DNA of 64,000 bases from Bryoerythrophyllum caledonicum (lineage: Eukaryota > Streptophyta > Bryopsida > Pottiales > Pottiaceae): positions 27,020,602 through 27,084,601 of the forward strand of contig OZ020514.1 of NCBI GenBank assembly GCA_963971425.1, read 5' to 3'. Shown piece after piece: positions 45,723-58,800 of this stretch; positions within the stretch are counted from its first letter, which is position 1, and the number at the start of each line of letters is the position of its first letter. Made by a program: the position numbers and the translations under genes. The notes below the pieces were generated by a model, which was not told where the DNA came from, ran no database searches, and saw only the letters and a program-made list of their open reading frames with translations.

Positions 45723-46226
45723 AAAATATGGATTCCGGACGGACATGGAGCTTGGCNNNNNNNNNNNNNNNNNNNNNNNNNNNNNNNNNNNNNNNNNNNN
45801 NNNNNNNNNNNNNNNNNNNNNNNNNNNNNNNNNNNNNNNNNNNNNNNNNNNNNNNNNNNNNNNNNNNNNNNNNNNNNNNNNNNNNNNNNNNNNNNNNNNN
45901 NNNNNNNNNNNNNNNNNNNNNNNNNNNNNNNNNNNNNNNNNNNNNNNNNNNNNNNNGCATTGGATGTGATGCAGCGGCAACACCAATACACCCAGCTTGC
46001 CGATTCGTACTTTGTTGGGTGGATGGCTAGAGCAATTTGGGAGAAAAAATCTGACTCAACATTCTTCAAATCAACCGTCAACTACGCTGCTTTTCAAGTG
46101 AAGATTGAGAAATTACTGGAGCGAGATCCCCTCAAACGTCCAACACTCTGCAAAGTGGTTGACGAGCTAATGGCTAAACCATTCAATTTTGAAGTTCCAG
46201 ACGCTTGCTTCCGCTATGAGATATAG
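45721..46226 (+). pseudogene. Protein-kinase-like gene, C-terminal fragment (copy C1)
   Basis: Either side of the N gap this matches the C-terminal kinase lobe of the copy at 59705-60640. After the gap the frame reads YFVGWMARAIWEKKSDSTFF and LLERDPLKRPTLCKVVDEL, which fits kinase subdomains IX to XI (the RPT of the last helix), and ends MAKPFNFEVPDACFRYEI with a stop near 46226. An AATAAA signal lies at about 46331-46336. The catalytic part is missing because the fragment begins right after the array. Confidence 0.65.
45757..45956. other. Assembly gap, 200 N
   Basis: Exactly 200 unknown bases. The flanks align with the second kinase copy (60226-60260 on the left, 60333 onward on the right), where only about 70 bp intervene. 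The gap size is probably a placeholder. Confidence 0.95.
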
Positions 46227-46377
46227 ATATTTTGACTTAGCATATTGATAGTGAAGGTTTCGATTGTTGATCATTTTGCAATATGTACTAGCATTGTGAT
46301 GTAACGGTGCTTTTTGCCCATCTCGTGATAAATAAAAGATTAACATTTTTCACGACATGAAGCTCATGCATGTTAAG

Positions 46378-46835
46378 AAGTGAGAGAGCGCGCGCGACCA
46401 CTGAATTCAATACCCGTATGCGCGCAACCTCAAAGGCCACGCGCCCGGCCCAGCCCCCTCCACAAACGCGCGCAGCCCTCCCCCACGAATGCGCGCAGCC
46501 GCTCCACGAACGCGCGCGACCTTCGTCGGACGCGCCAGCCCCTCCAAGTATGCGCCCGACCCTTTACCGCTCGCGCCTAGCCCCTTGTGGTACGTGCGCG
46601 CTCGTCCCTGCACGCGCCCGGCCCGTGACGGTATGCGCCCGGTCCACCTCTGTACGCGCCCGGCCCAACACGGTACGCGCCTGGTCCTCCCTTCTATGCG
46701 CTCGGCCCCTTGAGTGCGCGTCCAACCCTTTCTATATGCGCCCGGCCCATCTCCGTATGTGCCCGCCCCCTTTACGCGCCCGCTTCCCTGTCTGCATGCG
46801 CGCGACCCTGTTGACGACGTGTCAGCCACGTAGTC
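46378..46835 (-). repeat. Family C GC-rich array, right subterminal, inverted orientation
   Basis: Units of TRCGCGCCCGGCCC plus about seven variable bases, mostly 21 bp long, with at least five consecutive 21-bp steps at about 46610-46720. It reads as the reverse complement of the arrays upstream of the genes. Confidence 0.9.
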
Positions 46836-46861
46836 GCCTTCGTGGCAGTGGATAAATTGAT

Positions 46862-46974
46862 TTAGCTCAAGTCATAGTTAAACCAGGGTTGATTCTTATC
46901 AGACGGACAACAGCCTCTACTGGACGGACAGCCGAACGGACAGACACTACCGGACGGACGGCCGAACAACCCTG
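46862..46974. repeat. Right terminus of a family C element (copy C1)
   Basis: GGACGGAC-rich sequence ending CGAACAACCCTG at 46974. The same end occurs at 61336 (AACAACCCTG), after which the two flanks differ (ATCTAATC versus TGAGGAAC). Read inward the end is CAGGGTTGTT, the CAGGG form common in hAT termini. An inverted CAGGGTTG lies about 90 bp inside both copies. Confidence 0.7.
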
Positions 46975-47980
46975 ATCTAATCCTTTTTCGAAGGATTTCA
47001 ATTGCAGTGCGAAGCTGAACTAGTTCCGTGCTTGGATTGGGTGGAGAAAACGACAGAGAATCCTCGGTGCCGATGGAATCTACGAATGGCTGCGTTGCAA
47101 CAGTCACCGGCTGTAGAAAAACCGATGAAGCATTGACGTTGTGGTCGTGGCAGGGTCTCTAGCAAGCAACAAGTAATGTTGCCAACCAGATTGTCAAGAA
47201 CTGTGTCGTCCATATCTCGACCAACACCGCCAATATTAGCCTGGCTCGCAAGAGCTCGATAACGCAACTCTTTTATCTCGAATGCTTGCTTGGTGATGAT
47301 ATCACCCTTTTAACTGGATTGCAGCTTGAGGTTTTCAATCTCTTCCTGGAGACGTTGAATTATCTCATCATTCAAGCTGATAGTGTCCAATAACTCCTGG
47401 TGAGCAACGACGGCCATACTTCTAGACCCTGATGCTACATGCCAAGTGTTAGAAAGTGGTGACTATAGCATCCATCATTGGCAACCCATCCTTAACATGG
47501 ATGGGTTCTTCATCTCCAACACCCCCAAGGCGAGCTATAGGTCCATCATCGCCAACAAGATTTACGATTGATAAATCTTCTTGGCCACCTCCTTGAACCA
47601 TCGCAAGTGATGCTTGACGGAGCTTTACTTGTTGCCATTTTTTTTGTGAAGCATGTGCCACTACAACACTTGATGAACGCCGACTTACATCTCCATCTGA
47701 GTTCAAATAGGTGATGAATTTGACTCTATTGGAGGTACTTCTTTAGGGCCATCCGCGTCCTGTGGCCCTAGTGCCGTAAACAAAAACCTTGGTTGCAACT
47801 CCCTAGGCATATCGAAATGCATCCACACCCTTGGCATTTTTGGAGTTTTCCACACAGTCTTTCAATCCACTCGCTTATTGAGAATGACCTCCGCATATAC
47901 TATCTGAGCCAGATAGAGGAGACAGTCATTGCAAGGCATGAATTCAAGCTCGTATAAGTATTGGTGCGCTTGGAGGGCAC
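46975..47980 (-). pseudogene. Family C gene, copy 4, truncated by insertion of copy C1
   Basis: From right to left: HQYLYELEFMPCNDCLLYLAQ and IVYAEVILNKRVD (47950-47862), a link region with SRRSSSVVVAHASQKKWQQ (about 47706-47449) and a coiled-coil part that follows copy 3 closely. It stops at 46975, exactly where the terminus of C1 joins. In copy 3 the same ATCTAATC site (44003-44010) is uninterrupted. Several stops are present. It belongs with the promoter array and kinase gene to its right. Confidence 0.6.
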
Positions 47981-47984
47981 GATT

Positions 47985-48375
47985 TAGTGCGCGCAAGTAT
48001 TTATACCTATGGGCGGGCACGCACGCGGCATAGGGATTGGGCGCATGGCGTATGGGGACCAAGGGCATACACTGGGGTCTTGCGCGTACAATTTGGCGTC
48101 TCACGCGTAGGATTTGGTGTCTTGCGCGTACGATCTGGGGCCGCGCGCACACACAGGGCGGTCGGGCGTGTGGCTAAGGGAAGGTCCACGCGTGGCGTAG
48201 GGACGAGCACGTCATCAACCCGGGCGGACGCATCCCAATCCGGGCCTTGCGCATAGTGTTGTAGGCGGGCGTGTGCAAATCAGGGCCGAGCGCGTGCCAA
48301 TCTAGGCCGGGGGCGTGGCGTCTGGGGGCGCGCGCTTTTGGGTCAGAGATTTAGGGGTCAGGCGCATGCGGACGC
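47985..48375 (+). repeat. Family C GC-rich array between divergent genes
   Basis: A long array of GGGCGCGTGCG / GGCCGGGCGCGTGCC-like units, lying between gene copy 4 (minus) and the kinase gene (plus), so it occupies a bidirectional promoter position. Confidence 0.85.
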
Positions 48376-48400
48376 ACATGCAAGGGGTTGGTTTATCATT

Positions 48401-48440
48401 TCACTATAAATGGGACAAATTCTATTCTCAAGTCAGATAG
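48401..48440 (+). promoter_or_regulatory. TATA box of the kinase-like gene
   Basis: TCACTATAAATGGG with TATAAA at 48405-48410, just beyond the array and 170 bp before the first ATG (48580). Confidence 0.55.
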
Positions 48441-48579
48441 GCTCCTCTCAAGTGGCTCCTTGTCCTTGTACTATTTGTACTTTGCTAGGAACTAAGAGGG
48501 GGGCCACCACACATTGGAGGTGGGGAGGTTTTGCTTTTTTTTTTAAATTCTAGTTTGTATAGGGTTGCAATTATTGCAA

Positions 48580-49290
48580 TGGCCACTCATTGTAATACTT
48601 GAAAGCGCCTTGCCTATGTTGATTTAGATGCTCTAGATGCATATGAGCTTCCACCTAGAGGCGTTGCAGAGTCGAGCCGCAATCTTTCTGATGAACTGAA
48701 GGCACCGTCCAAGAGAGCAAAGCAAAAAATGTCTGCGCACGAGAAAGATGCGAGTTATCCATTGAAGGAGTATACCACATTTCTTCGAGGTGTGACAATA
48801 CAATGTTACCGTTAGTGCTGTGAAACTCACGTGGTGCGATTCCGTCATGTTTATTTGGAGAAGGGAGAGCCAGGAATCATGTGCCTACAAGCCGACTTCC
48901 AATCAAAATTTGAGCGCACTCTAGAGAGTTTTGAATTGTACAAGGATGCATATGGCATGTACCACTATGCCTCAACATGGAGAGAGTAATCACTCAATGC
49001 ACGAGTAATGCCTTGCATGTATTCAATTGTGAGGTGAAAAAACCTCGAGGGGGCGAGCAACAGCCTCGAGACTTGGAACTCCGCAAGTTCGTCGAAGGTG
49101 TGAAGACCACCATCAGCAGGTTTTCAAGCTCTTGTACAAGAGGCATGCCTTGGAATGAACAAGCAATGAAGTTGGCCATGGAGATGGATATGTTGCACAA
49201 CGTGTAATTCCTCTAGACAATATTGGAGTCTATGGACTTTCTGGATATGACGTCGTTGGTGGATGTCGTACCACGAATTTTAAAAAAAAT
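48580..49290 (+). pseudogene. N-terminal region of the kinase-like gene (copy C5)
   Basis: From ATG at 48580 one frame continues to 48988 with an in-frame TGA at codon 8 and a TAG near 48811: RLAYVDLDALDAYELPPRG, YTTFLRGVTIQCY, LESFELYKDAYGMYHYAS. A shifted frame (48977-49207) continues with FVEGVKTTISRF and AMKLAMEMDMLHN. No domain is recognised here. Homology to the kinase is inferred from position: the kinase domain resumes at 59705, after a fossil and a CACTA element have been removed from consideration. Confidence 0.45.
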
Positions 49291-49299
49291 CTAATTAGT

Positions 49300-52200
49300 T
49301 ACTTAGAAGAAGTAACACCGAACAAACTAACAAGGTTTGGAGTTAGTATACACATGATATTAGCTTATAGGAAGGAATAGGGTAGGAAAGATACAAAGTC
49401 ATTTAATAAGTGCTAAAGAAGATAAGAGGGGGTTCAACACCGGAGCCTAACACCCAAGCCAAGCTGGTAGACCGAGGGCTCAGGGGGGCTCAGGGTGGGG
49501 GGGGGGTGGGGGGGGCTCACCCGACAAGAGCTCGGATGGCCCACCCACACGGATGTTAGGCTACCTCACCTGGAGGAAGCCCGACAACTTCCCAAGCAGG
49601 AATCCAGAAGCTCACTCACCAACAACAAGGAAGCTACCGTAGAACTCCGAGCCAAATATTGGTATAAGGTCCGAGTACAAGGAACAAGACAACAAGCAGG
49701 TCCGAACCGGGGAGCGCTGCACCACCCAAAGAGCGCCGACTACGACAAGAAGCCGGCAGTGAGAGATCCGAGCACGAGCAGCAAGGCAGTGAGAGGTCCG
49801 AGCACGAGTAGCAAGGCACAGGAAGGTTCGAGCCTGGGAGCGCAATAACACCACCACGAGCACAACAACATCACAAGCAAGGGAGCACCACGACGAGGAG
49901 CCAGCCATGGATAAGTCCGAGTACGAGGAGCAAAACAGCAGGCAGGTCCGAGCTGGGGAGCGCTGCACCACCCGAGCCAAGGAGCGCAGTAGCACCACCA
50001 CGAGCAAGAGCAGCAAGGTAGTGAGAGGTCCGAGCCAAAGAGCACAGTAGCACCACCACAAGCACGGCAACACCACGAACAAGGCAACACTACGACAAGG
50101 AGCCAACTGTGGATAGGTCCAAACACAAGCAGCAAGGTGGAGGGAGTAGCAGAGGGAGATCTGAGCCAGGGAGCGCTGCACCACCCGAAGAGCGTTGATC
50201 ACCACAAGGAGCCGGCAGTGAGAGGTCCGAGCACGAGCAGCAAGGTAGAGGAAGGTCTGAGCTAGGGAGCGCTGCACTACCCGAGCCAGGGAGAGCTGCA
50301 CCAGACGAGGAGCGCAGTAGCACCACCCCGAGCAAGGCAACACCACGACAAGGAACCATCCGTGGATAGGTCCGAGCACAAGCAGCAAGGCGGCTCGGAG
50401 GTTCGAGCCAATGAGCGCTGCACCACCACAAGGAGCGCTATACCACCCCGGTGAGCGCTCCACCACAAAGAGCGCTACATGAACACGAGGAGCTGGCAGG
50501 GAGGTCCAAGCACAAGCAGCAAGGCCGACAGTAGAGAGGTCCGAGCTGAGGAACCGGCATGATAGAGGTCCGAGCCCGAGGAGCTTGCTACAGCAGCCAA
50601 GAGAAGAAGAAGGCCAAGAGAGGAGGTCCAAATAAGCAAATACCTAAGGAAGAAACATGATCTCAACGACTTCCACGACAAATGATATCTCTCCTACCAT
50701 TCCAAGGGATCCACTCGAACTTACCAAATTGAAGGAGGACCTTCTTTGAATGGGTTGTCTCTCTCTCCTAGACTTTTGCTGAAGTTTTTATGTGGACTCA
50801 ACTGAGCAGGAGCTACGACATGATCCGCTACTGAACCAGAGGGGGGTAGCATGCGGGCTTGTCCGAACCATTGGATCATGGGAAGATGGCAGGAGGTGTA
50901 CAGTTTTCCACAACAGGGGGCAGGATTGACGAGTTTGAAGGAGTACGCCAAAGGGATTTTTGGCACCAAGGATGCTAAGAATGGTTATGCATTACAAGAT
51001 TGTCGGGATCCTTGGGCCAAGCGGATTTTCTCATTCCTTGTACCAATCTTGCACCCGGAAAAACCTACCTAAGTCACGACCACTCTTGTTAACACCCTGT
51101 ATGGTACCTATCTTGGGGAGAGGATGGTGAACTGGGTCTTAATTATAAAGGAGGTAGTGATCAGGTTGACGAAGAGCGTCAACAGCACGAGATGCTTACC
51201 CATTTGCACTTTCCTCATCCACCTCTATCACTACTTCAAGGAAACCACTCCGGAAGAGGCCATGGCGTATGGCACTCAATTGATGATGAAGAAGTTTGAA
51301 GGGACGGAATCGGAGCCCGAGCTTGGATCAGAAGGAGGGAGTAGCTCATCGCAGTCAGAGGGGGAAGCACTCTTACCTCCCAAGCGTCAAAGACAGAGAC
51401 AAGGAGGAGCACCTTCCACCCGGATTCGAGCAGTCGCCCGTGCAGCCGCTACAAGATTAGCTCAGCTCGGAGGAATGACTTACTGTGCCTTCAAGTTGGT
51501 AGAGGCTCTTCGGGTATATGTGGAGGCTGTGGATAAGACCCTGGGATAGTTAGGCAGCGTGCTTGGCAACCCATCTTATCAAGGACTGGTTGCTGCGGCC
51601 AATGAGAAGATTGGAGGAGTTGGTGACCTCCGCATTATGGAACAGAAGGTCAACTAACTCGCTCTTGATGTGGCAAAGACGAAGAGCCGGGCATTGGAGG
51701 CAGAGAAGAGTTGCAAGGAGACTCTTCTCCAAGCCAATGCCTCGGCATCGGCGTTGCAGCAAGTGGAGGAGGCAGTGCACGTTATGGCGGATGCAGTGAT
51801 GAAAGCCAAGATGTTTGATGCTAGATTGGAGAGGAATGGCCATATTTCTAGCAAGAAGTTGATTGCCTTCATGGTGGAGGAGACCATTAAGATCAAAGAG
51901 GCGTATGCTAACATGAGGTTGTTGGTAGGCAACCTCATCCATATCCTACCAAAGTTTGTAGAGGATTCGGAGAGTTCGGGCAAGGATGGCGACTCTGGTT
52001 TAGAAGCAAATTCGGAGAAGCAAGACTCCGGTGACCAAGGACTTCTAGCAGAGAAGGGTGTGATTGATCTCGATAGTCCTAATCTTCACTCTCGAGCTCC
52101 CTCTATGGGAGTTAACGCTTGTCCTTCCCCTTCAGATATCACTACGTAGGTGCAGAGTGGAAGAAACGATAGCATGGGTGCGACGATGGAGCCTCTGCGC

Positions 52201-54240
52201 ACGACTCTTCCTCGCCAGCTTTTCCTTGGAGACCCCGTTCGTGCAACACCGGATTGTTGCTCCTTTGCAGGGTATGTCTCCTTTTGGAAAGGCCACGAGT
52301 GAGAGTTCGGTTTACTTGCACCTTCCAGTGCGGACTGAGGTCAAGTTAGGATACACCTCCGTATAGGAGGCCTTCATTGAGACTCCGAGCTTGGTACCGG
52401 CCCTTCCGGCCCGGTCCGAGCCCCACCAAAGTACGACTTCCGTGCTATTCACTCTGGGCGGCCCGGATGCCTCTTTGACTTTGACGGAGGCCTTACCACG
52501 GTCATCCATGGCCGGATCGGCACCCTCTTCATCTGTAGATTTGTTATCACCTCTTGTGACGCTCGCGAATGCCGCGGCTAACCCGACTTCAAGCAAGAGC
52601 ACGAAGAAGCAAAAGAGGAGGGAAGAAAAGAGAAGACTTGAGGAGTTGACCCGGAAGTAGGGTCAGAATCTTAGTTTGTAGGTCACTGTTCATTCATGGA
52701 CTAGGCCCCAATTTGAACTTGGATTTGACTTGGTTTTGCCTTGGGATTCGTATAGATGCTTTTTGACTTGGCACGTAGAGTTGGTGGAACGGTGGCTACG
52801 CCGTCAAGGGTAGTTAATGTTGCCATGTTTAGTAGAAGGCATCATTTGCTTTGGACGTTTGAGTGCGTTTGCAGCAGTATAAGTAATGAGCCTTTTGGCA
52901 CCTCTCTTCACTGCTTGATGTGTGTATTTGCTTTCAGTTTAATTCTAAACCTACTCTCTCAAAGCCTTCTATGGTTGGAGAGCTCGGATTCTATACATGG
53001 ATGTGAGTACAACCTCAAGTAGTCCGCTCTTCAGTTCGTTCTAACCTTCTCGTTGTTGATTCCTTGCTCCATCAATTAGAATAGTTAGATAGGGTGGGAA
53101 TAACACGTGAGATAATGGGAGGGTTGGAGAGGCATGAATCTGAAATTAATCATTTTGTGTTGTTTCCTTGTGCCATCACATAGATCTAGTTAAAGTAGGA
53201 TGGGAATAACATGTGAGACAACAAATGTTTAACAAATGACGAGGGGAGAGTGACGGATGATGAAGGAGTCTTGATATGTCTTGTGTAACCTATCGGGGGC
53301 AGGATGTAGCCGGTTGTAAGGGCGTATTCTAGATTCCGGATGCATCAACCTTTCGTCGAATGGTTGATCCATAGGAGCTTGACATTACTTTAGCGTCAAA
53401 TCCGGTTTCAGTCTTGCCCTTTGTGCGGATGTCTATTGGGGAGGACTGAACCCAAGAATATGTGTTAAAGACTGAGTAGGACCTAGTTTGATCCCTTGTG
53501 CGGCTATAACCAAGAACTACTCTAGTAGCTCGGATTATCTTGAGAGAAGAAAAAAGATCCACTTAACCCCTTTGTGCTGATGTCTATTGGAGTAATAAGA
53601 GGAGGACTTTGTTATAAGAAAAGGAGTAAAGTCGGTGTTCCCTTGTGCGGATGTCTATGTGGACCAACTAGATAATACTCTTGTAGCCGTTCCGAGGTAA
53701 AGGACGGACTAACAACTTGGGTAGTAGGTAGGTAAACCACGTGCTTGCCACGCGAATAGTGCTAGTCTTTAAGGCCCAAGCCTTATCTCCCTTACCGAAG
53801 AAGCCTAGTGAAACCACAACCATCCCAAGTGAGTGAATAGTAGTAATCGGAAGAATGCGAGGAAGGATAGTTGTTACTTGTGTGCACGCTAAAATCTCTG
53901 TGAGTCCATGGACCATCGGTTGTGGTGATATATCCTATCCGGGTGCTAACGTACGCCGGACGTCTATAGTGTACATGTGTATAAAGATATAAGATTAGAC
54001 TAACTCAAACCGGGCCAAGTAGGATCCTACCCGAGGAATGCACCTGTATGGAGAGTGGGGTGGTAAGTGTAATTAACGTTCAAACCTTGTGGTCTAAACC
54101 TTTCTTTCTTTCTTTTTATGTATATATAGTGGAATGTTTAGCAATGTATAGATATAGGCTTGTTGTTAGTTGTTGTAGTTCTCGAGGATTCTCTATGGGA
54201 ACAATTACCTTAGGATATCTTTGTGTTGAGATGTAAATAC
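49300..54240 (+). mobile_element. LTR-type (possibly gag-only) element fossil
   Basis: A plus-strand gag-like region covers about 50851-52660, with a conserved N-terminal block (for example GRWQEVYSFPQQGAG), an acidic stretch and a long coiled coil. Before it (49680-50640) is a minisatellite, and after it 1.5 kb of non-coding sequence with direct repeats (GTGCGGATGTCTAT at about 53415, 53570, 53645). No polymerase is present and no LTR pair was matched, so assignment is tentative. It is broken in several places. A related coiled-coil segment lies at 63760-63969. Confidence 0.45.
49680..50640. repeat. Minisatellite of GGTCCGAGCACGAGCAGCAA units
   Basis: Imperfect tandem units of roughly 20 to 60 bp built on GAGGTCCGAGC, ACGAGCAGCAAGG and GGGAGCGCTGCACCACC. 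Long minus-strand reading frames over it are a by-product of the repeat. Confidence 0.85.
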
Positions 54241-54639
54241 TTGCCTACGCGTACTAGGACAGTGGATACACACTACAAGAAAACCAACCCAATGTGATTG
54301 GATGTGACTAAGCGCATATGACTGCGTAGTCACCTCAGTCATTGGTTTAGTCTTAAATCAGTCCTAAGAGGGTCCAGTCATGCACTAGTCATATATGTAG
54401 TCATATTTTTGAGGACCTGGGTGGGAACGGCTACGGGAACGGGACATATGTTCTCTTGCCCGGTTCCCAGAGTCATGCTCTGAGTGCTTACTATGTGTAG
54501 TCATAGTAATGTAATCATATGGTAAGGGTAATTGGTTTATGTATGACTTATTGTAGTAAGAGGGTTGGTTTGGGTGACTATACGCAGTCATGTAGTAAAT
54601 AACCTGACTAGTAGTAGTCATATATGTCAATCAGATGAT

Positions 54640-55690
54640 TTTGAAGTCCTCTACTCGTTGGCTCAATAGGTGAGTGCTGTGAAATTGGAGTAGGTCCATA
54701 ATCTCCACTTACATAATAACTTCCCTGTTCAACACTACTATGTTTGTGCGCCAACATTCTAGGATGTCATTTAAGGGCACCATTCTAGAAACACTTTTAA
54801 ATACACCTTCAAAAATTAGTAACTAATTTGCAAGAGAGTCCAAAAATCATGATTCCACTTGCTCTCTCTTCCTACTTGCTATATCTTCCCACTTGCTTTC
54901 CAGATGCACGAAATTGCCTTGTAGGCTTAACTTTCATATAGATTTCCCATGCTCCCAAAGTCGAAAGCCCTCAAAACTGCCAATAACCCTCAAAACTGCC
55001 CTCTTTCAATGCAAGGTGAAAGTTTTTAACTTTTGACAAATTTTTGAGTATGTAACCGTAAGATCTAGTACCTAACTTGTACATGTACATGCATACTGAA
55101 TCTTAGATTCAAATTCCTCTCCATTTGTGAGATCGTAATGTTCAAAGTTGAAAAAAAAGATTTTTTCCTTGTTGTAGAATGGAAAACTAACGTTTTGGGG
55201 GCCAAAAAAACCAATTTTGAAAGGAAATTTGACATAAGGCTCTTCAAATTCTTGTTCCTATGTCAGTAAGGAATATGTTCATATAATTTTTACCCTCATA
55301 GGACCTATAAAACCTAAGGAAATGCTTAATTTTTCACATGGAGGTATGCTGAAATACAAATACAAATGCCCATTTTCAACAATTAAAAAGGCATGCAAAA
55401 TTATCGGACTAAAAATCCAAACGGTGAGATCATGCTTTACTACCGCTTTTACATGTACGAAAAACAAAATTCGAAAAAGAGTAAAATCTCAATTTTTGGT
55501 GAATTTTTGAAGTTACTGCGATCTAATTGATTTTGGGCAGATTTTGAGAATAAATGAGCATATACCGTAGTTTAGGGCAGATTTCAGCATGCCCTAACAG
55601 TGTTTTCAAACTTTGACCGTGAATATCTTCTAAAGTATGAGGAATTCTGAAGCATGAATGGTTTTCCCATACCTTTAAAAGTTTAAAGGT
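54640..55690. other. Non-coding left arm of the CACTA element
   Basis: AT-rich sequence, no gene supported. A 15-bp inverted repeat around CCTTTAAA (about 55665-55700) reads GTATGGGAAAAC-like on both sides, just before the captured gene. Confidence 0.4.
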
Positions 55691-55849
55691 ATGGGAAAAC
55701 TCTACAACCTTCTGGTCGATTTCGACTTTAGGGGTAAAGTTTTCGAATTGACGGTGGCGGCGGAATCGTACCTCAGTTTTTCAAAATGGCGATTGCAAGG
55801 GCGAACGCACAGCTCCCATGCATCACTGCTGCTGCTGCGTCGAGCGATG

Positions 55850-58800
55850 GCGACGCCCACGAACGCCGCTGAAGCGCCTTCGGCGACTGACGGCGACACC
55901 TCCTCCGGCGAGCAGGTTTTCCACGCATCTGAAGGCTCCGAACGGGAGAAAGGGATTACGAGAGACGAGGAGGCCAAAGTGCCTCAGTACGAGAGGCTGC
56001 GGCAAGAGAACTTGCGCAAGAACTCCCTCAAGCTACACGAGCTCGAAGTCCGGCTGCTGGCAGAATCTTTGAGAGAGTCGAGAACCACCGAAGCGGGGGG
56101 AGGAGAGGGGAAGACCGCGACGAAGAGCACTTGCAGCGCCGGCGCCAGCAGCCTCGAAAACTGCCCCGTGTACGAAACCCTAAACCCTAACTCTGTCCAT
56201 TGAATGCACTGGCCGTTGACGATTGGTTAGCGTACCTCCCCCCTCGCAATCGCATACAAAACCCTATAGCCATCCGACCTACAGCCATTCCAGGTGCTTC
56301 GCAATCGCGGTCCTCCTAACCTCCACAATTTGTTCTGACTTCTTGATTGCTTGAACTGCAGCGACGGTGGGGAACTGGTGTGTCGGAGTTCGCGACTTAA
56401 ACAACCACCACCAAAAGCTGGAAGGTCACGCAAGCGGGGGAAGAAGCAGAAAGACGCGCTCTGTAAGGAATCAAAGGAAACCGTGAGGAGCGTGAAGAGT
56501 AGCTCCGACGAGTGGCACAACGAAGAGGAGAAAACGGAGAGCATTGACATCGAGAATGATGACAAGCGTGGCAATGGCGATGATGAGGTCTCGCCAGTAG
56601 GAGTGCAAAAGCCCCATCGAGGCAAGCAAAAATCTCAGGTGAGTGTACTAACTGAGTATTGGGATTTTTTAACATGCTGATGGGTGCAGAGTTTTCGCTT
56701 GCAAACATCAAACTACCTGGATTCGTTGGGATTAATGCTTCCATCAAAGTACCTTGAATTGGTGTTTGCTTGCCCTGCAACTCCAGTCATCTTTCAAAGC
56801 TCTGTGACTGCTCATAGTCACATGAACGAGATTTGTGACTACAAAACTAGTATGGAGCCCAACAAATCTATACCCTGCAGGTTTCCTTTGCTTCTTGCCT
56901 CGTTCCAAGACTACTTCTCGCTCATCATGTTTACCCAGAACCTGGTGCTACCTGCTGCTAGCATGCACATTCTCTCATGTACAGAGCTGCCACCTCCGCG
57001 CCTTGATTTACTGTACATTACTGATGTGTTGGAGATTACATTCTTCTTTTAAGGAGATGCTATTTTTTGTTAGTTCTCTAGTTTTGCATGTTACAAAATG
57101 GCAGTTTTCAATCTTCAACATCTCGCAAATGGTGAAGATCACCAACTGGTGTGTGTTTTATGATAGAGAATGCTCAATCTCAAATAGCATGAGATCGATA
57201 AATATCATGTGATCGATGCATTTGAGGGTAGTATGAGTAAGTTTAACATCACAAGAGAGTGCTAATGTAGAGGATACGTGGCTCATATTCTGTAGCTCGA
57301 AACTGTTGCAACATTTGCTTGAAACTGTAGCTCATCTTCTGTTTCCTTGCTTGAAACTGCAGTAACGATGCAACAAAGAAACTGAATTCATAGTAGGTGT
57401 TTGAATTTATGGCATGGATTTTGTGTTTGCTTGCCTTGAAACTGCAGTCATGTTTCCAAGGTCTGTGACTTCTCTTAGTCACATGAACGAGAATTTTGAC
57501 CACAAAACTAGTATGAAGCTCAAGGTTTTTGACTGATGTTGTTTTCTGCTTCTTGGCTTGTTACACAACTCCATTTCGTTCATATTGTTTGTGATTCATT
57601 TTTGTGGAACGTAGCCCTGTTCGTGATTAATTTTTTTGGAACTGTAGTCATTGTTGGAACTTCGAGACATCTTAAGTAGCATGTTTGCTTCATTATGCTT
57701 GAAATCGCATTGGGGTGATTGCCACATCGTCATGGTTGCCCAGAAACTGTAGTCATGTTCCGGAGGTCTATGACTGCTCGTAGTCACACGGACAACAATT
57801 CTGACTACTGAAATCATATCGTGCTCAAGATGTAAGACAGATGCTAGTTTCTGCTTCCAGTTCTTGTTACATGACTCCTTGTTGTTCTTACTGTTCGTGA
57901 TTCATTTTTTCTGGAACGTAGCCCTGTTCGTGATTCTTGTTTTCTAGAACTGTAGTCATGGTTGAAACTTAGCTCTACTTCAACAGCATGTTTGCTTCAT
58001 TCTGTTTGTTTCATTCTGTTTGCTATATTCTGAATCTGTGCCTAAGATTTTGTGATTGTTTGCTTGAAAATGCAGTCATGTTTGCTTCCTTGAAACTGCA
58101 GCCATGGTAGGTGTTTGATTGTGTGGTATGGATTTTGTATTTGCTTGCCTTGAAACTGTAGTCATGTTTCCAAGGTCTATGACTGCTCATAGTCACATGA
58201 ATGAGAATTCTGACAACCAAACCCGTATCATGCTCAAGATGTATGACTGAGTTGTTGGTTTTTGCTTGGTGGCTTGTTACATGACTCCTTTTCTATAGGT
58301 TTCATTGATTGCCTCAGTTTGCTTCATTTGCATTGGAGTGATTGATTGCTCAAGTCTGCCAGCGATATGTGTTGAAGTTTTATGTTGAACTTTTGTGTCG
58401 AATGATTCTCCATTTCACTTGTGGTGCTAATTAATAGATTTTCATGCAAACCATTTGTGATAATCGAGTAGTTGATTTTGTAGGCTCATTGAGTGCTTGG
58501 AACCAGTTTGACAATGAATTTGTTGATTGCGTTCAGTCACATGAACTGAATAGATGACTATCAAACTTTGTATATGTTTAGGATTTGTGGCTGGTCCTAG
58601 TCACATGCAGTGCGATAATGACTAACCTTAACATTGACCGTGATTACCGCTGAACGCATTGTGCAGGGCAGAGCACCGACAACCTAGCCATCTGTGTGGG
58701 AGGTGCGTAAGCGAGGTCCAACGGGTTCTGGAATTCCCAAACCCAGGTCAACAAGCCTACGTCCGCAGCAAGCAGCCCAACCTCAACAAAGACAACGTCT

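Noticed and set aside
45451-46081. Several frames running across the assembly gap
   Set aside because: They are open only because the 200 Ns translate to X. The only real coding signal is the kinase fragment to the right of the gap.
46370-46855. 161-codon plus-strand frame and the matching minus-strand frame
   Set aside because: Both are produced by the stop-poor GC-rich 21-bp array.
49612-50631. Long minus-strand reading frame of 339 codons
   Set aside because: It lies wholly over a minisatellite and its protein is Leu/Ser/Cys-rich with repeating phrases. The frame is open because the repeat lacks stops, not because it codes.
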